A stretch of 64,000 nt of DNA from an uncultured Alphaproteobacteria bacterium (GCA_937920085.1 CALETE010000081.1:124001-188000); one strand, 5' to 3'; shown: positions 1-9,460, counted from the stretch's first letter. The notes: generated by a model from the sequence alone, not told the origin. Translations and numbers: made by a program.

Positions 1-981
1 TCAGACGCGGGGGCGACAATTGATCAAATCAGACGCTTAGAAGAGGCCGGCGCTGATATCGTAAGAGTATCCTGCCCCGACGAAGCGTCGACGGCGGCCT
101 TACCGACCATTGTAAAAGCTTCAAAGGTCCCGATCGTTGCGGACATCCATTTTCACTATAAGCGCGGCATTGAGGCTGCCAAAGCTGGAGCGGCGTGCCT
201 TCGGATAAATCCGGGGAATATCGGCCGACCTGACCGGGTGCGTGATGTGATCCAAGCAGCCCGCGACTATGGCTGTTCCATGCGCATTGGCGTGAATGCT
301 GGGTCCTTAGAACCCCATCTTCTGGAAAAATACGGTGAGCCCTGCCCGCAGGCTATGGTCGAGAGCGCACTTGACCACGCGCGGATCCTCCAGGACCACG
401 ACTTTCACGAGTTCAAAATCAGCGTCAAAGCCTCTGACATCTTCATGACGGTCGCGGCGTATCAGATGTTGGCTGAGGCCATAGATTGTCCCTTGCATGT
501 CGGCGTCACCGAAGCTGGCGGAACCCGGGTGGGGACTGTGAAATCCTCCATCGGCATGGGTAATTTGCTGTGGGCGGGGATTGGCGACACCATCCGGGTC
601 AGTCTCGCGGCGGATCCCGTCGAAGAAATCAAGGTCGGCTTTGACCTGCTGAAGTCCCTGGGCCTACGGCATCGTGGGGTCAACATTATCGCCTGCCCCT
701 CCTGCGCAAGGCAGGGCTTTAATGTCATTGAGACCGTCGAAATTCTTGAGCAAAGGCTGGCGCATATCGCCATCCCCATGAGCCTGTCTATTATTGGATG
801 CGTCGTGAATGGGCCAGGCGAGGCCCTGATGACGGATGTGGGATTTACCGGCGGCGGCAAGGGATCGGGCATGATTTACGTGGCCGGCAAACCCGACCAC
901 AAGATGGATAACGCCCATATGGTCGACCACATTGTTGAGTTGGTCGAAGCCCGGGCGAGAGAACTCGCACCCTCCCTCTGA
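1..981 (+). CDS. ispG: 4-hydroxy-3-methylbut-2-enyl diphosphate synthase, 5' partial
   Basis: Enzyme of the MEP isoprenoid pathway: it reductively converts methylerythritol cyclodiphosphate to HMBPP using a 4Fe-4S cluster. The reading frame is open from base 1, so the start lies outside the window; 326 codons remain. Near the left edge the translation contains [14 protein letters not shown] and [10 protein letters not shown], typical of the TIM-barrel domain. The C-terminal cluster-binding part shows [10 protein letters not shown] (the CxxC pair) and [10 protein letters not shown] (the third Cys and the Glu), all intact. The first downstream ATG or GTG is internal and is not the real start. 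The gene ends at a TGA, with about 90 bases before the next gene. Confidence 0.96.
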   Translation, partial: SDAGATIDQIRRLEEAGADIVRVSCPDEASTAALPTIVKASKVPIVADIHFHYKRGIEAAKAGAACLRINPGNIGRPDRVRDVIQAARDYGCSMRIGVNAGSLEPHLLEKYGEPCPQAMVESALDHARILQDHDFHEFKISVKASDIFMTVAAYQMLAEAIDCPLHVGVTEAGGTRVGTVKSSIGMGNLLWAGIGDTIRVSLAADPVEEIKVGFDLLKSLGLRHRGVNIIACPSCARQGFNVIETVEILEQRLAHIAIPMSLSIIGCVVNGPGEALMTDVGFTGGGKGSGMIYVAGKPDHKMDNAHMVDHIVELVEARARELAPSL

Positions 982-1069
982 CCCCACTTCACAAAAATGA
1001 CGTGGGCGTCACCCCTTGCGGAATACCCCTGAGATTGGTTAGTTGCGCGCCTCAACCAAGGAGGACACC

Positions 1070-1363
1070 ATGTCCGCAGACGGCAACTGGAAGATCACCA
1101 TCAATTCGCCCATGGGCGCACAAACCATCGAAGCCAGCCTGACCACCAATGGCGACACCTTCACCGGTTCGACCAAGGGTCCGATGGGCGAACAATCTGT
1201 TGAAGGCAAGGTCGACGGCGATACCCTGACCTGGTCGGCAGCCATCACCTCGCCCATGCCTATGACTCTGGAATTCGTCGCAACGGTCAGCGGCGACACC
1301 CTGAGCGGCAATGTGAAACTGGGCGCCTTTGGCAATGCCCCGCTGTCGGGCGTGCGCATCTAA
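1070..1363 (+). CDS. Small conserved hypothetical protein, 97 aa
   Basis: I do not recognise a named family. The protein is 97 residues, rich in Gly, Thr and Asp, with alternating beta-type segments (WKITINSPMG, GDTFTGSTKG, GDTLTWSAAI, GDTLSGNVKL). This looks like a small all-beta, possibly lipocalin-like or repeat-built fold. It has no signal peptide, so it is probably cytoplasmic. The start is the ATG at 1070, since AAGGAGGA lies at 1058-1064 at good spacing; a TTG 27 bases upstream is in frame but has no ribosome-binding site. A strong intrinsic terminator follows at 1389-1431, so it is probably a single-gene unit. Confidence 0.8.
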   Translation: MSADGNWKITINSPMGAQTIEASLTTNGDTFTGSTKGPMGEQSVEGKVDGDTLTWSAAITSPMPMTLEFVATVSGDTLSGNVKLGAFGNAPLSGVRI

Positions 1364-1388
1364 GACGAACGTCTAAATCGCAAGATTT

Positions 1389-1431
1389 TCGGCGGCTTGA
1401 TCCGATAAGGGTCCGGCCGCCGTTTTCTTTT
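1389..1431 (+). terminator. Rho-independent terminator
   Basis: CGGCGGC (1390-1396) pairs with GCCGCCG (1416-1422) and is followed by TTTTCTTTT. It lies just after the 97-aa gene on the + strand and before a convergent gene on the - strand. Confidence 0.8.
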
Positions 1432-1436
1432 GGATT

Positions 1437-1802
1437 CTATGAATCGAGGGCGATGCCCTTCAAGCCTGCTCGGCGCGTCGCGCCAGCCCGAAGAAATGCT
1501 TCGGCCTCCGCCGTAAGACTCCAGCGGTTATGTCCGGGCCCGAAAGGGCGCTTGAACAGGGGTTGGACCCGAGTTGGCAGAGCTTCAGGGCTTGAATGTG
1601 CGTCGAAAACAGCAACCGCCCTGGCACGCAGCGCATTGTCGACGGGCGCGGACCGATTTTCCCCAAGGGCTGCAATGACCTGGTCCCGGGGCGCACTTCC
1701 CCCAAACCGAAGCAAGACCTCGCAAATCTCTGCAACCAACGGGTCCACATGCTGTAGGCGTCGGCGGGGGCGTCTGTTCTGGGGATCGAGAATAGAAGTC
1801 AT
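1437..1802 (-). CDS. Hypothetical protein with winged-helix-like C-terminus
   Basis: A 121-residue basic protein of unknown function. The middle part (PLVAEICEVLLRFGGSAPRDQVIAALGE) reads like helix-turn-helix packing, and the end (NRWSLTAEAEAFLR) resembles the recognition helix and wing of winged-helix domains, so DNA binding is possible but only inferred. I chose the ATG at 1802, preceded by GGTCTGGGAG; a TTG at 1829 would add nine residues. It is convergent with the 97-aa gene and is followed on the right by the H-NOX promoter region. Confidence 0.6.
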   Translation of the reverse strand: MTSILDPQNRRPRRRLQHVDPLVAEICEVLLRFGGSAPRDQVIAALGENRSAPVDNALRARAVAVFDAHSSPEALPTRVQPLFKRPFGPGHNRWSLTAEAEAFLRAGATRRAGLKGIALDS

Positions 1803-2024
1803 CTCCCAGACCCTAAGGCGAACGCGCAAATCGCGAAACTGACTACGCCCCTCCCGCGAGTGGGATTCACCTGTGACTTTAGACCCCGTCAGAAAGTGTG
1901 AAGCCTAACCGAGGCCATTTTCACGTCACGGTAACGAAGGCTGTCCTAGACATTCCTGCAGCACCAAACGGTGCCACCAAGGATAGGTTTTAGGATCCTC
2001 ATCCTAGTTCAGAGGACAGCTCAG

Positions 2025-2567
2025 ATGTACGGAATGGTCCACCGCGCCGCACGCCAAATGATCATTGAGAATCACGGCGAAGCCAGCTGGGCACAAATCC
2101 TCTCTAGCTCAGGACTTGGGGATGAGTCCTTCATCAGCGCCAATGTTTACAGCGATGATGTAACCATGTCACTTCTTGTGGCTATATCCAACTTTCTCAA
2201 TGAACCTGTCAATTCTATCTTGCACCACTTCGGTATATACTGGATCAAATTCGCATATAGTGGCGATTATAAATCTGTCATGAATTTAGCTGGAAATGAT
2301 TTGTTTTCATTTCTTGGTAATCTAAACAGAATGCATGACAGTGTGCAAGTTAGCATTCCAGGTGCACGACTTCCCACCTTCATTGCTGATAATTCCTCTT
2401 CTAAATCTATCGACATTACATATGCTTCGGAGCGAAGAGGTTTGGAGCCCTTTGTCGAGGGCCTGCTCACCGGGCTCCTGAAACACTTCGGTCATGAGGG
2501 CGAAATTCACAGGGTTGGACCAAACGACCGGGGGATCCTGTTTCAGATTGTCCTGGCCAGCCCATGA
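2025..2567 (+). CDS. H-NOX (heme NO/O2-binding) sensor protein
   Basis: Cytoplasmic heme protein that senses NO (or O2) and signals to a partner kinase. The 180-residue length is that of a stand-alone H-NOX domain. The start MYGMVHRA is the family N-terminus. The proximal heme ligand is His104 in RMHD, the conserved Pro is P112, and the YxSxR heme-propionate motif is present as YASER (Y133, S135, R137), followed by RGLEPFVEGLL. ATG 2025 is chosen because AGAGGA lies at 2011-2016; an upstream in-frame start would add 18 residues not found in the family. The stop overlaps the ATG of the next gene (ATGA), so the two are translationally coupled. The gene is visibly richer in A+T than its neighbours, especially at 2190-2420, which may reflect transfer. 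Confidence 0.95.
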   Translation: MYGMVHRAARQMIIENHGEASWAQILSSSGLGDESFISANVYSDDVTMSLLVAISNFLNEPVNSILHHFGIYWIKFAYSGDYKSVMNLAGNDLFSFLGNLNRMHDSVQVSIPGARLPTFIADNSSSKSIDITYASERRGLEPFVEGLLTGLLKHFGHEGEIHRVGPNDRGILFQIVLASP

Positions 2568-4195
2568 AGACAGCTTTCACCTTCGACGAAGAGGATTTGG
2601 CGGCACTTTTTCCTGCCTTTATCAAGACAACGCTTGACCTAGACGTCATAGCCACTGGCCCATCGGTCGCCAGAGTCTTTCAGGACTTAGGGCCGGGCAC
2701 GAAACTTACAGAGCGGCTCGTCGTCGACCGCCCCGTGGGCTTTTTTGACCCCAGCCTTGCAGCGAAGAGCCGCTGCCGGATCATACTGCGTCACCGCGAC
2801 ACGGGCATGGTGCTTCGGGGCATCCTAGTTCGAGAAGATGACGGCTACCTCTTCTGCCTTGGTCATGCCCCAAATTCGATAGCGACGACGCAATTGCATG
2901 GGCTGAGCTTTCAGGACTTTTCGGTCGCCGATTCCTCCCTTGACGCTCTGCTGTCTGTTGAGGTTCAGAAGTCGCTTATCGAGGAACAGCGGGGCCTCAT
3001 CGAAGAGCTGTCTGCAGCAAAACGTGCGGCCGAAGCTGCCGATCTGGCGAAATCTGACTTCCTCGCAAATATGAGCCACGAAATTCGGACCCCCCTTACA
3101 GCCATAGTTGGGTTTTCGGATCTCTTGACCAAGCTGCAAGACTTAGGTGAGACGGCCCAGAATTATGGAAAAAGGATATCTGAGGGCAGCCGCGGGCTTC
3201 TGGCCGTGGTCAATCAGATCCTGGACTGGTCCAGCCTTGAAGTGGGGGCTTTGCATCTAGATACCGAAGCCTTCAATCCCATCGACCTCGCGCAAGGTTG
3301 TCTTGATTTGCTGGCCGGTCAGGTTGGCGACAAGCCGATCCAGCTCTTGCTTGAGGCAAAGGGAGACATACCGGCGGCCATCTGCACCGACCCGACCGTC
3401 CTGCGTCAGATCCTGATGAATCTGCTGGGCAATGCGGTCAAATTCACCACTCAGGGCGAGATCACCCTTGGACTTGCATATGATCAAGAGCTCCGGCAGT
3501 TGAACATAGAGATCAGCGATACGGGGTGCGGAATCCCGCCTGATCGTCTACCCCAACTCTTCAATAGGTTTACCCAAGCTGACAATTCAATTCGCCGGAA
3601 GTTTGGTGGCACGGGGCTTGGACTTGCCATAACGCGACAACTGCTCGAGGCGATGGACGGTGAAATTACCGCAAGCTCGGAGGAAAATCTGGGCACGACC
3701 TTTATGCTGACCCTGCCCGCTCCCGCCGTGGAGCGCGATAGTGAGCCGCAGGTTGCGGACGATGCTGACCCGAAAGACGACCTGAGCGCCAAGGTTTTGG
3801 TTGTCGACGACAATGCTGCCAATCGCGAGCTCATCCAACATATCCTGCTGGCGCTGGGACATTCCGCAGACCTTGTCACAGGGGGACATGAGGCCATTAC
3901 GGCATCCCAGGCCCGTGCCTATGACCTGATCCTGATGGACATCCAAATGCCTGATATGGATGGCTTTGCGGCAACCGCAGCCATTCGCAGTGCAGCCGGT
4001 CCGAACCAACACAAGCCCATCCTCGCCATCAGCGCTAATGCCACAGCTGGGGAATCGGGAGAATGGCGGACGGAAGGCATGGACGACTATATTGCCAAGC
4101 CGATCAATATTGTTGACCTCTCCAAAAAGGTTAGCTTTTGGGCACATCATGCTCAGACGATCACTGAGCACCCCTTGTCCAGACAATCAGCCTGA
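2564..4195 (+). CDS. H-NOX-associated hybrid sensor histidine kinase/response regulator
   Basis: Partner kinase of the upstream H-NOX. Residues 10-120 (LFPAFIKTTLDLDVIATGPSVARV) match the style of the HNOBA heme-NO-binding-associated domain. A coiled-coil linker (130-165) leads to a HisKA domain with phospho-acceptor His172 in NMSHEIRTPL. The ATPase domain has LMNLLGNAVKF (N box), DTGCGIP (G1) and GGTGLGLAI (G2). A receiver domain follows at about 410-525, with acidic D415/D416, phospho-acceptor Asp459 (LILMDIQMPDMDG) and Lys512. No membrane segment is visible, so the input is cytoplasmic H-NOX. There is no effector domain, so an external phosphotransfer protein or response regulator must complete the relay. 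It overlaps the H-NOX stop by 4 bases. Confidence 0.95.
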   Translation: MKTAFTFDEEDLAALFPAFIKTTLDLDVIATGPSVARVFQDLGPGTKLTERLVVDRPVGFFDPSLAAKSRCRIILRHRDTGMVLRGILVREDDGYLFCLGHAPNSIATTQLHGLSFQDFSVADSSLDALLSVEVQKSLIEEQRGLIEELSAAKRAAEAADLAKSDFLANMSHEIRTPLTAIVGFSDLLTKLQDLGETAQNYGKRISEGSRGLLAVVNQILDWSSLEVGALHLDTEAFNPIDLAQGCLDLLAGQVGDKPIQLLLEAKGDIPAAICTDPTVLRQILMNLLGNAVKFTTQGEITLGLAYDQELRQLNIEISDTGCGIPPDRLPQLFNRFTQADNSIRRKFGGTGLGLAITRQLLEAMDGEITASSEENLGTTFMLTLPAPAVERDSEPQVADDADPKDDLSAKVLVVDDNAANRELIQHILLALGHSADLVTGGHEAITASQARAYDLILMDIQMPDMDGFAATAAIRSAAGPNQHKPILAISANATAGESGEWRTEGMDDYIAKPINIVDLSKKVSFWAHHAQTITEHPLSRQSA

Positions 4196-4275
4196 ACAAG
4201 CAAGGCCGGCCGACATTGGCAGAGCGCACGGGGCAGAGTAGAAGCTGCCCTCCCGTCTAAACGAGTATTCCCGCC

Positions 4276-5352
4276 GTGCGTCTGCCCCAAGCCCGTCTCG
4301 ATCAGGTTCTCGACCGCTTTCGCGAGATCGAAGCCCGTATGGGTGCAGCAAAGGATGGTGCAGAGATTGTGCGCCTATCCAAGGAACACGCCGAACTCAA
4401 ACCCGTTGCTGATGCTGTCCTGACCCTGGCCCGTGCCCGGGACGAAGCACCGGAATTGGAAGAGATGGCGGCCTCAGGGGATCCGGATATGGCGGGTCTT
4501 GCGCGGGAAGAGCTCGACGCCCTAAACCAACGGCTACCAGAGCTTGAGCGAGAGGTCGCCCTGCTACTGGCCCCCAAGGATAAAGACGAAAACGCCTCGG
4601 CCATTCTGGAAGTTCGGGCCGGCACTGGTGGCGATGAGGCAGCCCTCTTCGCAGGCGACCTGTTTCGCATGTACCAGCGCTACGCCTCGACTCGGGGCTG
4701 GCGAGTGGAAATCGACTCGGTCTCCGAAGGAGAAATGGGCGGCTATAAGGAAATCATCGCCGCCATTACCGGCGACGGCGTGTTCGGCCGGCTGAAATTC
4801 GAAAGCGGAGTTCACCGCGTCCAGCGGGTACCCGAGACCGAAGCCGGCGGGCGCATCCATACTTCGGCAGCCACGGTGGCGGTCCTGCCAGAGGTTGAGG
4901 ACGTTGATATCGTCATCAATGACTCCGACCTGCGCATCGACACCTACCGCTCATCCGGCGCTGGTGGCCAGCACGTGAACAAGACCGACTCGGCCGTGCG
5001 TATCACCCACTTGCCCACGGGCATTGTCGTGACCAGTTCCGAAAAGTCCCAGCACCAGAACCGGGCCAGGGCCATGAAGGTCCTACAGGCCAGACTCTAT
5101 GACCAGAAGCGCGAGGCCCTCGACAACGCCCGTGCCGACGCCCGGAAGAGCCAGGTGGGATCTGGAGATCGCTCTGAGCGCATCCGCACCTATAACTTCC
5201 CCCAAGGGCGCGTCACCGACCACCGTATCAACCTGACCCTCTACAACCTGGCCAAGGTGATGGAGGGCGAATCTCTGGATGACGTGATCAATCCCCTGAT
5301 TGCTGAGGATCAGGCGGCACGGCTATCGGCCCTCGAGGACGAGTTCGGGTAG
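4276..5352 (+). CDS. prfA: Peptide chain release factor 1
   Basis: Recognises UAA and UAG in the ribosomal A site and triggers peptidyl-tRNA hydrolysis. At 358 residues it is full length. The codon-recognition tripeptide of RF1 (PxT) is PET at 186-188 in [17 protein letters not shown], and the catalytic GGQ is at 230-232 in [15 protein letters not shown]. The C-terminal [17 protein letters not shown] is typical of RF1. It starts with GTG at 4276. In related genomes the methyltransferase gene prmC normally follows directly; here it is about 3 kb away, beyond four other genes. Confidence 0.97.
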   Translation: MRLPQARLDQVLDRFREIEARMGAAKDGAEIVRLSKEHAELKPVADAVLTLARARDEAPELEEMAASGDPDMAGLAREELDALNQRLPELEREVALLLAPKDKDENASAILEVRAGTGGDEAALFAGDLFRMYQRYASTRGWRVEIDSVSEGEMGGYKEIIAAITGDGVFGRLKFESGVHRVQRVPETEAGGRIHTSAATVAVLPEVEDVDIVINDSDLRIDTYRSSGAGGQHVNKTDSAVRITHLPTGIVVTSSEKSQHQNRARAMKVLQARLYDQKREALDNARADARKSQVGSGDRSERIRTYNFPQGRVTDHRINLTLYNLAKVMEGESLDDVINPLIAEDQAARLSALEDEFG

Positions 5353-5366
5353 GGCCAGAGGTCGGC

Positions 5367-6161
5367 TCATCGCCCCGGGTCTGCCGGCGCTTTAACAATG
5401 GCAGGGATGTTGTGACGTAGGTCCAACATGGGCTGCTGGGACACCGTTATTCCGCCGCTGAGCGGCCGATCGATATCGAGAATTAAGGTCATGGCAATGG
5501 TCAGCAGGACAAGCAGGACCGTCGCGGGCCCACGATGACGCTGGCCCCCTGTCCTCAGCACATAGCCAAGCATGACGGCTGACAGAGCCACATAGAGCAA
5601 AAGCATTCCCAGCATACGCTGCGGTAGATGGGTGTGCCTGGCTTCTGCCCGCGATGCTGCAAGATCGAAGCTCTCATTCAAGGAATCCATCAAACCGCGG
5701 GTGATCTGGGGTTCAGGATCAGAGCGCAGGGCCTGTCGGGTCAGTCCCCAGATCCGCGACTGCAAGGACGCTGTCGCTTCGTAGGAATCGTTCGCCGTCT
5801 CCAGCTGCGACCAGGCAATCCGGGCTTCGACATAGGCCCCCAGGGCATCAACAAGGCTGGACCTTATGGGTTCCTGTAGGAGATCGGCACGGAGAAGGCT
5901 GGTGCCGATGGCATTGGCCTCGCCCATCACAAGGTCGCGCCGACCCTCATATCGCTCTAGGGCCAAGGAGAAGGTAAACCCGAGCAGAAGCGCCAGAAGG
6001 CCAAGGACCGCTGATAGCAGATAGTCTGGGCTATTTAAGCCGCCAGATTCCCGAGACGTCTTTGACAACGGGATGCGATAGCCCAGCTCAAGTCCTGCAA
6101 GCAGGATGACAAATATGGCCACAGAAACAAGCAAGAGCGGTGCTGTCGCAGACCAAGCCAT
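5367..6161 (-). CDS. DUF4239-like integral membrane protein
   Basis: A 264-residue membrane protein of unknown biochemical role, resembling the bestrophin-like DUF4239 family. It has hydrophobic segments near the N-terminus (LLLVSVAIFVILLAGLELGY), at about residue 48 (LLSAVLGLLALLLGFTFSLALERYEGRR), and two near the C-terminus (MLLLYVALSAVMLGYVL and ATVLLVLLTIAMTLILDI). The family signature LGFTFSLALxRYxxRRxLVxxEANAIGTSxLRADLL is present. ATG 6161 is chosen over an upstream in-frame start because the membrane topology begins directly after it. It is convergent with prfA. Confidence 0.8.
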   Translation of the reverse strand: MAWSATAPLLLVSVAIFVILLAGLELGYRIPLSKTSRESGGLNSPDYLLSAVLGLLALLLGFTFSLALERYEGRRDLVMGEANAIGTSLLRADLLQEPIRSSLVDALGAYVEARIAWSQLETANDSYEATASLQSRIWGLTRQALRSDPEPQITRGLMDSLNESFDLAASRAEARHTHLPQRMLGMLLLYVALSAVMLGYVLRTGGQRHRGPATVLLVLLTIAMTLILDIDRPLSGGITVSQQPMLDLRHNIPAIVKAPADPGR

Positions 6162-6303
6162 GTTGGACCCCCGGATTAGACAGCGCATCCATGCGCCATG
6201 ACAGCCAGCGCCCCATTGCAACTGTCCCGCCAGGTTTTTCCTATCTGTGGATCAGCGCGGGTGGAACCCTATTCCTGGGGCAACAGGCACCCGCCCTGGC
6301 TAG

Positions 6304-6414
6304 CTATTTCTTAGTGATGGGCGACAGGAAAGATTTGGTCTCAGCCACGGGCTTGCCCTTGGCCGTCTTCGGCTTACGGACTTCCTTGTTGGACTTCTTT
6401 TGACCCTTGGCCAT
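6304..6414 (-). CDS. Small basic conserved protein, 36 aa
   Basis: A short ORF coding for a Lys-rich protein that begins MAKGQKKSNKEVRKPK and ends SFLSPITKK. The ATG at 6414 has CAGGAGA just upstream. This N-terminus is a recurring type of very small basic hypothetical protein in proteobacteria. The function is unknown; the charge suggests nucleic-acid association, which is inference only. Confidence 0.7.
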   Translation of the reverse strand: MAKGQKKSNKEVRKPKTAKGKPVAETKSFLSPITKK

Positions 6415-6514
6415 GCCGGTCTCCTGGTGCGCCTTATGGCTCTGGGTCAGGCCCAGCCCTTTGACGCCCGAGGGACGATGGAGGTTTGTATCAGGCTTCG
6501 CCCCGTCCGTCCCG

Positions 6515-7603
6515 CTAAGCCTTGAGTTCGAACCGCCGCCTCAGACCACCCAAGGGATTGAGGATGATACGGTAGGAGGCCTCGGCAACGGCGAAGGCTG
6601 CAGGTATAGCAAGACTTGCGACCACAAGGCGTTGAGGCATGGGAAGGTCGGATGCCGGGCCATAGTTGATGTGCGCGAAGATGTGGTGAAGCTCAGTATT
6701 CCAGAGATAGGCGGCATAGGAGCGCTGCCCCATCCACCTGAGCGGGGCAAACTCCAACAAGCCTCGCAGGATTTGTCCAAAAGGACAGAAGAAGAGGCCC
6801 CAGAAGCTAAGGGCCAAGCTAAGCCCTTGTACGGAGAAACGGACCGTCTCGCGAAAGCTTGGATCGCGATAGACAAGTGAGCTCAGCAAGAGGATCCCGC
6901 CGAGGCAAAGACTGACTATGGCAAGTCCTGGGACGCGCTTGAGCCCGTGACCAAACCTCTCAAAAGCCAGTGAGGTCAGGCATCCCCAAGCCATAGAATC
7001 CATCCGGCACTCTGAGGCTTGGTCGGTATAGAGGTCAGAGGCACCGCCAGAATGCGCCAAAAAGCGCCAGCAAGGTCCCAAGAGACAAACCAGCCCCAGC
7101 AAGATCATCAACCGGTTCGGATGCTTACGGCATAGGGCCAAAAGCAGCGGGAAGGTCAGGTAGAAGTGCTCCTCCACCGCCAGAGACCAAAGCTGAGGCC
7201 AATGGGGTGCGATCTTCAGAGGTGCATCGGCAATGTTGAGATAATTGGTGAAGAAGGCAAAGCCCGCTGCGACCTGCGACAAAGGGGACTCAACCCCAAA
7301 GCTGCGCCCGGCGATCATGGTGATCAGCAGGAAGGCGTATAGCTCGGGTGCTAGCCTCAAAAAACGGCGCACGTAGAAGTTACCGAGCTGGACCTGGCCA
7401 ACCGAGGCCTGCTCGCTGCGCAAAAGCGTGGTGATCAAAAACCCGCTGAGGAAGAAGAAGATGGTAACCCCCAGCCCGCCTGGCACCATCCTGTCGAATC
7501 CGAAGTGTCCGACAATGACCAGCAAAACGGAAACGGCGCGCAGACCGTCCAGGCCCTTCAGATAGCGGCGCTCATCGTAAAAGACATAGGGCGAAGGGGC
7601 CAT
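6515..7603 (-). CDS. Acyltransferase family 3 (OafA/YrhL-type) membrane protein
   Basis: Predicted inner-membrane O-acyltransferase of 362 residues that would modify a surface glycan or lipid; the substrate is unknown. The N-terminal signature GLDGLRAVSVLLVIVGHFGF carries the conserved His, followed by FFLSGFLITTLL and FYVRRFLRLAPELY, all diagnostic of the family. About ten hydrophobic segments follow. ATG 7603 is taken as start with TTTGGAG immediately upstream; an in-frame TTG at 7660 would add 19 residues. It is divergent from the MOSC gene. Confidence 0.9.
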   Translation of the reverse strand: MAPSPYVFYDERRYLKGLDGLRAVSVLLVIVGHFGFDRMVPGGLGVTIFFFLSGFLITTLLRSEQASVGQVQLGNFYVRRFLRLAPELYAFLLITMIAGRSFGVESPLSQVAAGFAFFTNYLNIADAPLKIAPHWPQLWSLAVEEHFYLTFPLLLALCRKHPNRLMILLGLVCLLGPCWRFLAHSGGASDLYTDQASECRMDSMAWGCLTSLAFERFGHGLKRVPGLAIVSLCLGGILLLSSLVYRDPSFRETVRFSVQGLSLALSFWGLFFCPFGQILRGLLEFAPLRWMGQRSYAAYLWNTELHHIFAHINYGPASDLPMPQRLVVASLAIPAAFAVAEASYRIILNPLGGLRRRFELKA

Positions 7604-7689
7604 CTCCAAAGGGTAAAAGGCGGAGGTGACGGTGCCGTTAATACGACCCCTTCCTTGCAAGACGAACCCAATTGCGGCAACCAGACCTG

Positions 7690-8460
7690 ATGGATCCTCA
7701 CGTCGCTGCCCTCTACCGCCATCCCGTCAAAGGCTTCACGCCAGAGCGGCTGACCCACGCTGATCTGCAAGAGGGCCAGACCTTTCCCTGCGACCGTTTG
7801 TTTGCGGTGGAGAACGGTCCATCTGGCTTTGATCCGGCGGAACCAGCCTGGGTCACAAAGATGAAGTTTACGGTTCTGGCGACCCAGCCCCAGGTCGCCC
7901 TGGCTGCCACAGCCTATGATGAGACCACCGGAACCCTCTCAGCGAGGGCGGCGGGCAAACCCGATTTTGCTGGCGACTTGACCGCTACGGCAGGGAAAGT
8001 GGCCTTTGCCCAATGGCTCAAAGACCTCCTTGGCCAAGATGCCCATCCCGATCTCAAGGTCGTGCAGGCACCGGGCCATAGGTTCATGGATCATCCCCTG
8101 GGCCATGTCTCCATTCTCAACCTCGCCAGCTTGCGCGATCTGGAAGCCAAGCTGGGCCGCGAGATCGATCCGCTGCGCTTTCGCGCCAACATCTACGTCG
8201 AAGGCTGGCCGGCCTGGGTGGAGAACGCTTGGGAGGGTCGCGACCTGATGGTCGGCTTTGCGCGGGCCAAGGTCTATAAGCCCATACAGAGATGCATCGC
8301 CACCCATGTGGACCCTGCGACGGGGGAAAGAGATATGGATCTGGTGAAGGCCTTGTTCGACAATTACGGCCATATGAACTGCGGCATTTATGTCCATGTG
8401 ACCCATGGCGGGCGGGTCTGCCTGGGCGATGCCTGCACTTCGCCGCAGGAGCCGAAGTGA
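7690..8460 (+). CDS. MOSC-domain protein
   Basis: A 256-residue protein with a MOSC N-terminal beta-barrel (HVAALYRHPVKGFTPERL, DRLFAVENG) and a MOSC sulfur-carrier domain. The conserved catalytic-type Cys lies in KPIQRCIATHVDPATGERD. Relatives bind molybdenum cofactor or move sulfur for it; the exact substrate cannot be read from sequence. ATG 7690 is preferred over the in-frame TTG at 7672. Its stop overlaps the GTG start of prmC (GTGA), so the two are co-translated. Confidence 0.9.
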   Translation: MDPHVAALYRHPVKGFTPERLTHADLQEGQTFPCDRLFAVENGPSGFDPAEPAWVTKMKFTVLATQPQVALAATAYDETTGTLSARAAGKPDFAGDLTATAGKVAFAQWLKDLLGQDAHPDLKVVQAPGHRFMDHPLGHVSILNLASLRDLEAKLGREIDPLRFRANIYVEGWPAWVENAWEGRDLMVGFARAKVYKPIQRCIATHVDPATGERDMDLVKALFDNYGHMNCGIYVHVTHGGRVCLGDACTSPQEPK

Positions 8461-9326
8461 CCCATACCCTGTTGAGCGCCTGGCAGTCTGCTAAGACGCG
8501 CCTTCACACCGCGGGCCTGAGTAGCCCGGTCATTGATTCCCGCCTGCTCGTTGAAGCGGCCGCTGATGCGACCCGCGCCGATATCGTCGGTGATCCCTAT
8601 CGCGCCCTGACGCCTGAGCAGGAATCGACCCTTGAGGACTATCTAAGCCGTCGGGAGCATAGAGAGCCGGTCAGCCATATCCTTGGCCGCAAGGGCTTCT
8701 GGAAGATCATGCTCTCCGTGAACGCCAATGTCCTGACCCCGCGGCCCGATACCGAGGTAATTGTCGACTATGTCCTGAAAAAGATGCCGGAGCAGACACC
8801 CTTCTCGATCCTAGATCTTGGGGTCGGATCAGGTGCTATCCTGTTGTCTATTCTGGCGGAGCGGCCGGCAGCCAAGGGACTGGGCGTCGATGTCTCCGAA
8901 GAAGCCTTGGCCGTCGCCCGGGATAATGCTGCCCACCTGGGCTTGGCCGGTAAGGTTGCCCTTCTGCGTAGCGATTGGACCAGCGGCCTGGGCGACGCCA
9001 ACTATGATGTGGTGGTGTCTAATCCGCCCTATATCGCCAGCCATGTGATTGAAACCCTGGAGCCTGAGGTCAAGGACCACGAACCTCGCCTTGCCCTCGA
9101 CGGCGGCCCCGATGGTCTGGACCATTATCGGGTCCTGGCACCAGAGATTTTAAGGGTGCTGAAACCCGGCGGTCTGTTTGCCGTAGAGATCGGCTATGAT
9201 CAGAAAATCGCGGTCGAAGCGCTGTTCAATGCCGCCGGTGCAGAGGACGTCTGGACCATTCCAGACCTCGCCATGCACGATCGTGTTGTGGTCGGAATGA
9301 AAAAGGCCTTGGAAACTTCACAGTGA
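8457..9326 (+). CDS. prmC: Release factor glutamine methyltransferase
   Basis: Methylates the Gln of the GGQ motif of release factors RF1 and RF2 using S-adenosylmethionine. The SAM-binding motif ILDLGVGSGAILLS is at 118-131 and the catalytic NPPY at 189-192 (VVSNPPYIA). The 289-residue length is normal. The start is the GTG at 8457, fused to the stop of the MOSC gene as GTGA; a longer upstream reading frame only shadows that gene. Its functional partner prfA is about 3 kb upstream. Confidence 0.96.
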   Translation: MTHTLLSAWQSAKTRLHTAGLSSPVIDSRLLVEAAADATRADIVGDPYRALTPEQESTLEDYLSRREHREPVSHILGRKGFWKIMLSVNANVLTPRPDTEVIVDYVLKKMPEQTPFSILDLGVGSGAILLSILAERPAAKGLGVDVSEEALAVARDNAAHLGLAGKVALLRSDWTSGLGDANYDVVVSNPPYIASHVIETLEPEVKDHEPRLALDGGPDGLDHYRVLAPEILRVLKPGGLFAVEIGYDQKIAVEALFNAAGAEDVWTIPDLAMHDRVVVGMKKALETSQ

Positions 9327-9339
9327 ATCGTTAGACGAG

Positions 9340-9460
9340 GTTCCTGTCTCCACCTCTTACGTCGGTGCTTCAGGTTCGGCCTTCCGATTGGAAAGCCTAG
9401 ACCGCTCCGACAGGCGCGCCGTGTGGCGCGAGCCCCAAGTCGGGGTGGTCGACGAGGAAC
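9340..9460 (+). ncRNA. Candidate structured RNA upstream of the DUF4167 gene
   Basis: The 240-base gap between prmC and the DUF4167 gene is full of complementary segments. A long closing stem forms from 9340-9356 and 9442-9460 (6, 3 and 7 pairs with one bulge and a small internal loop). Inside it, GTCGG 9361-9365 pairs with CCGAC 9407-9411 and encloses a hairpin at 9373-9403 with loop GATT. A second arm is CGCGCC GTGT GGCGCG at 9415-9430. A further GGGCC/GGCCC hairpin lies at 9485-9496. I recognise no known RNA family: it lacks the SRP GGAAGCAGCC loop and the RNase P core. It could be a 5' leader element or a separate sRNA; the strand is inferred from the neighbours. Confidence 0.45.

Noticed and set aside
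9340..9460. Assignment of the structured RNA to 6S, SRP or RNase P RNA
   Set aside because: It lacks the SRP GGAAGCAGCC loop and the RNase P core, and is too short and too branched for the single-bubble 6S shape.
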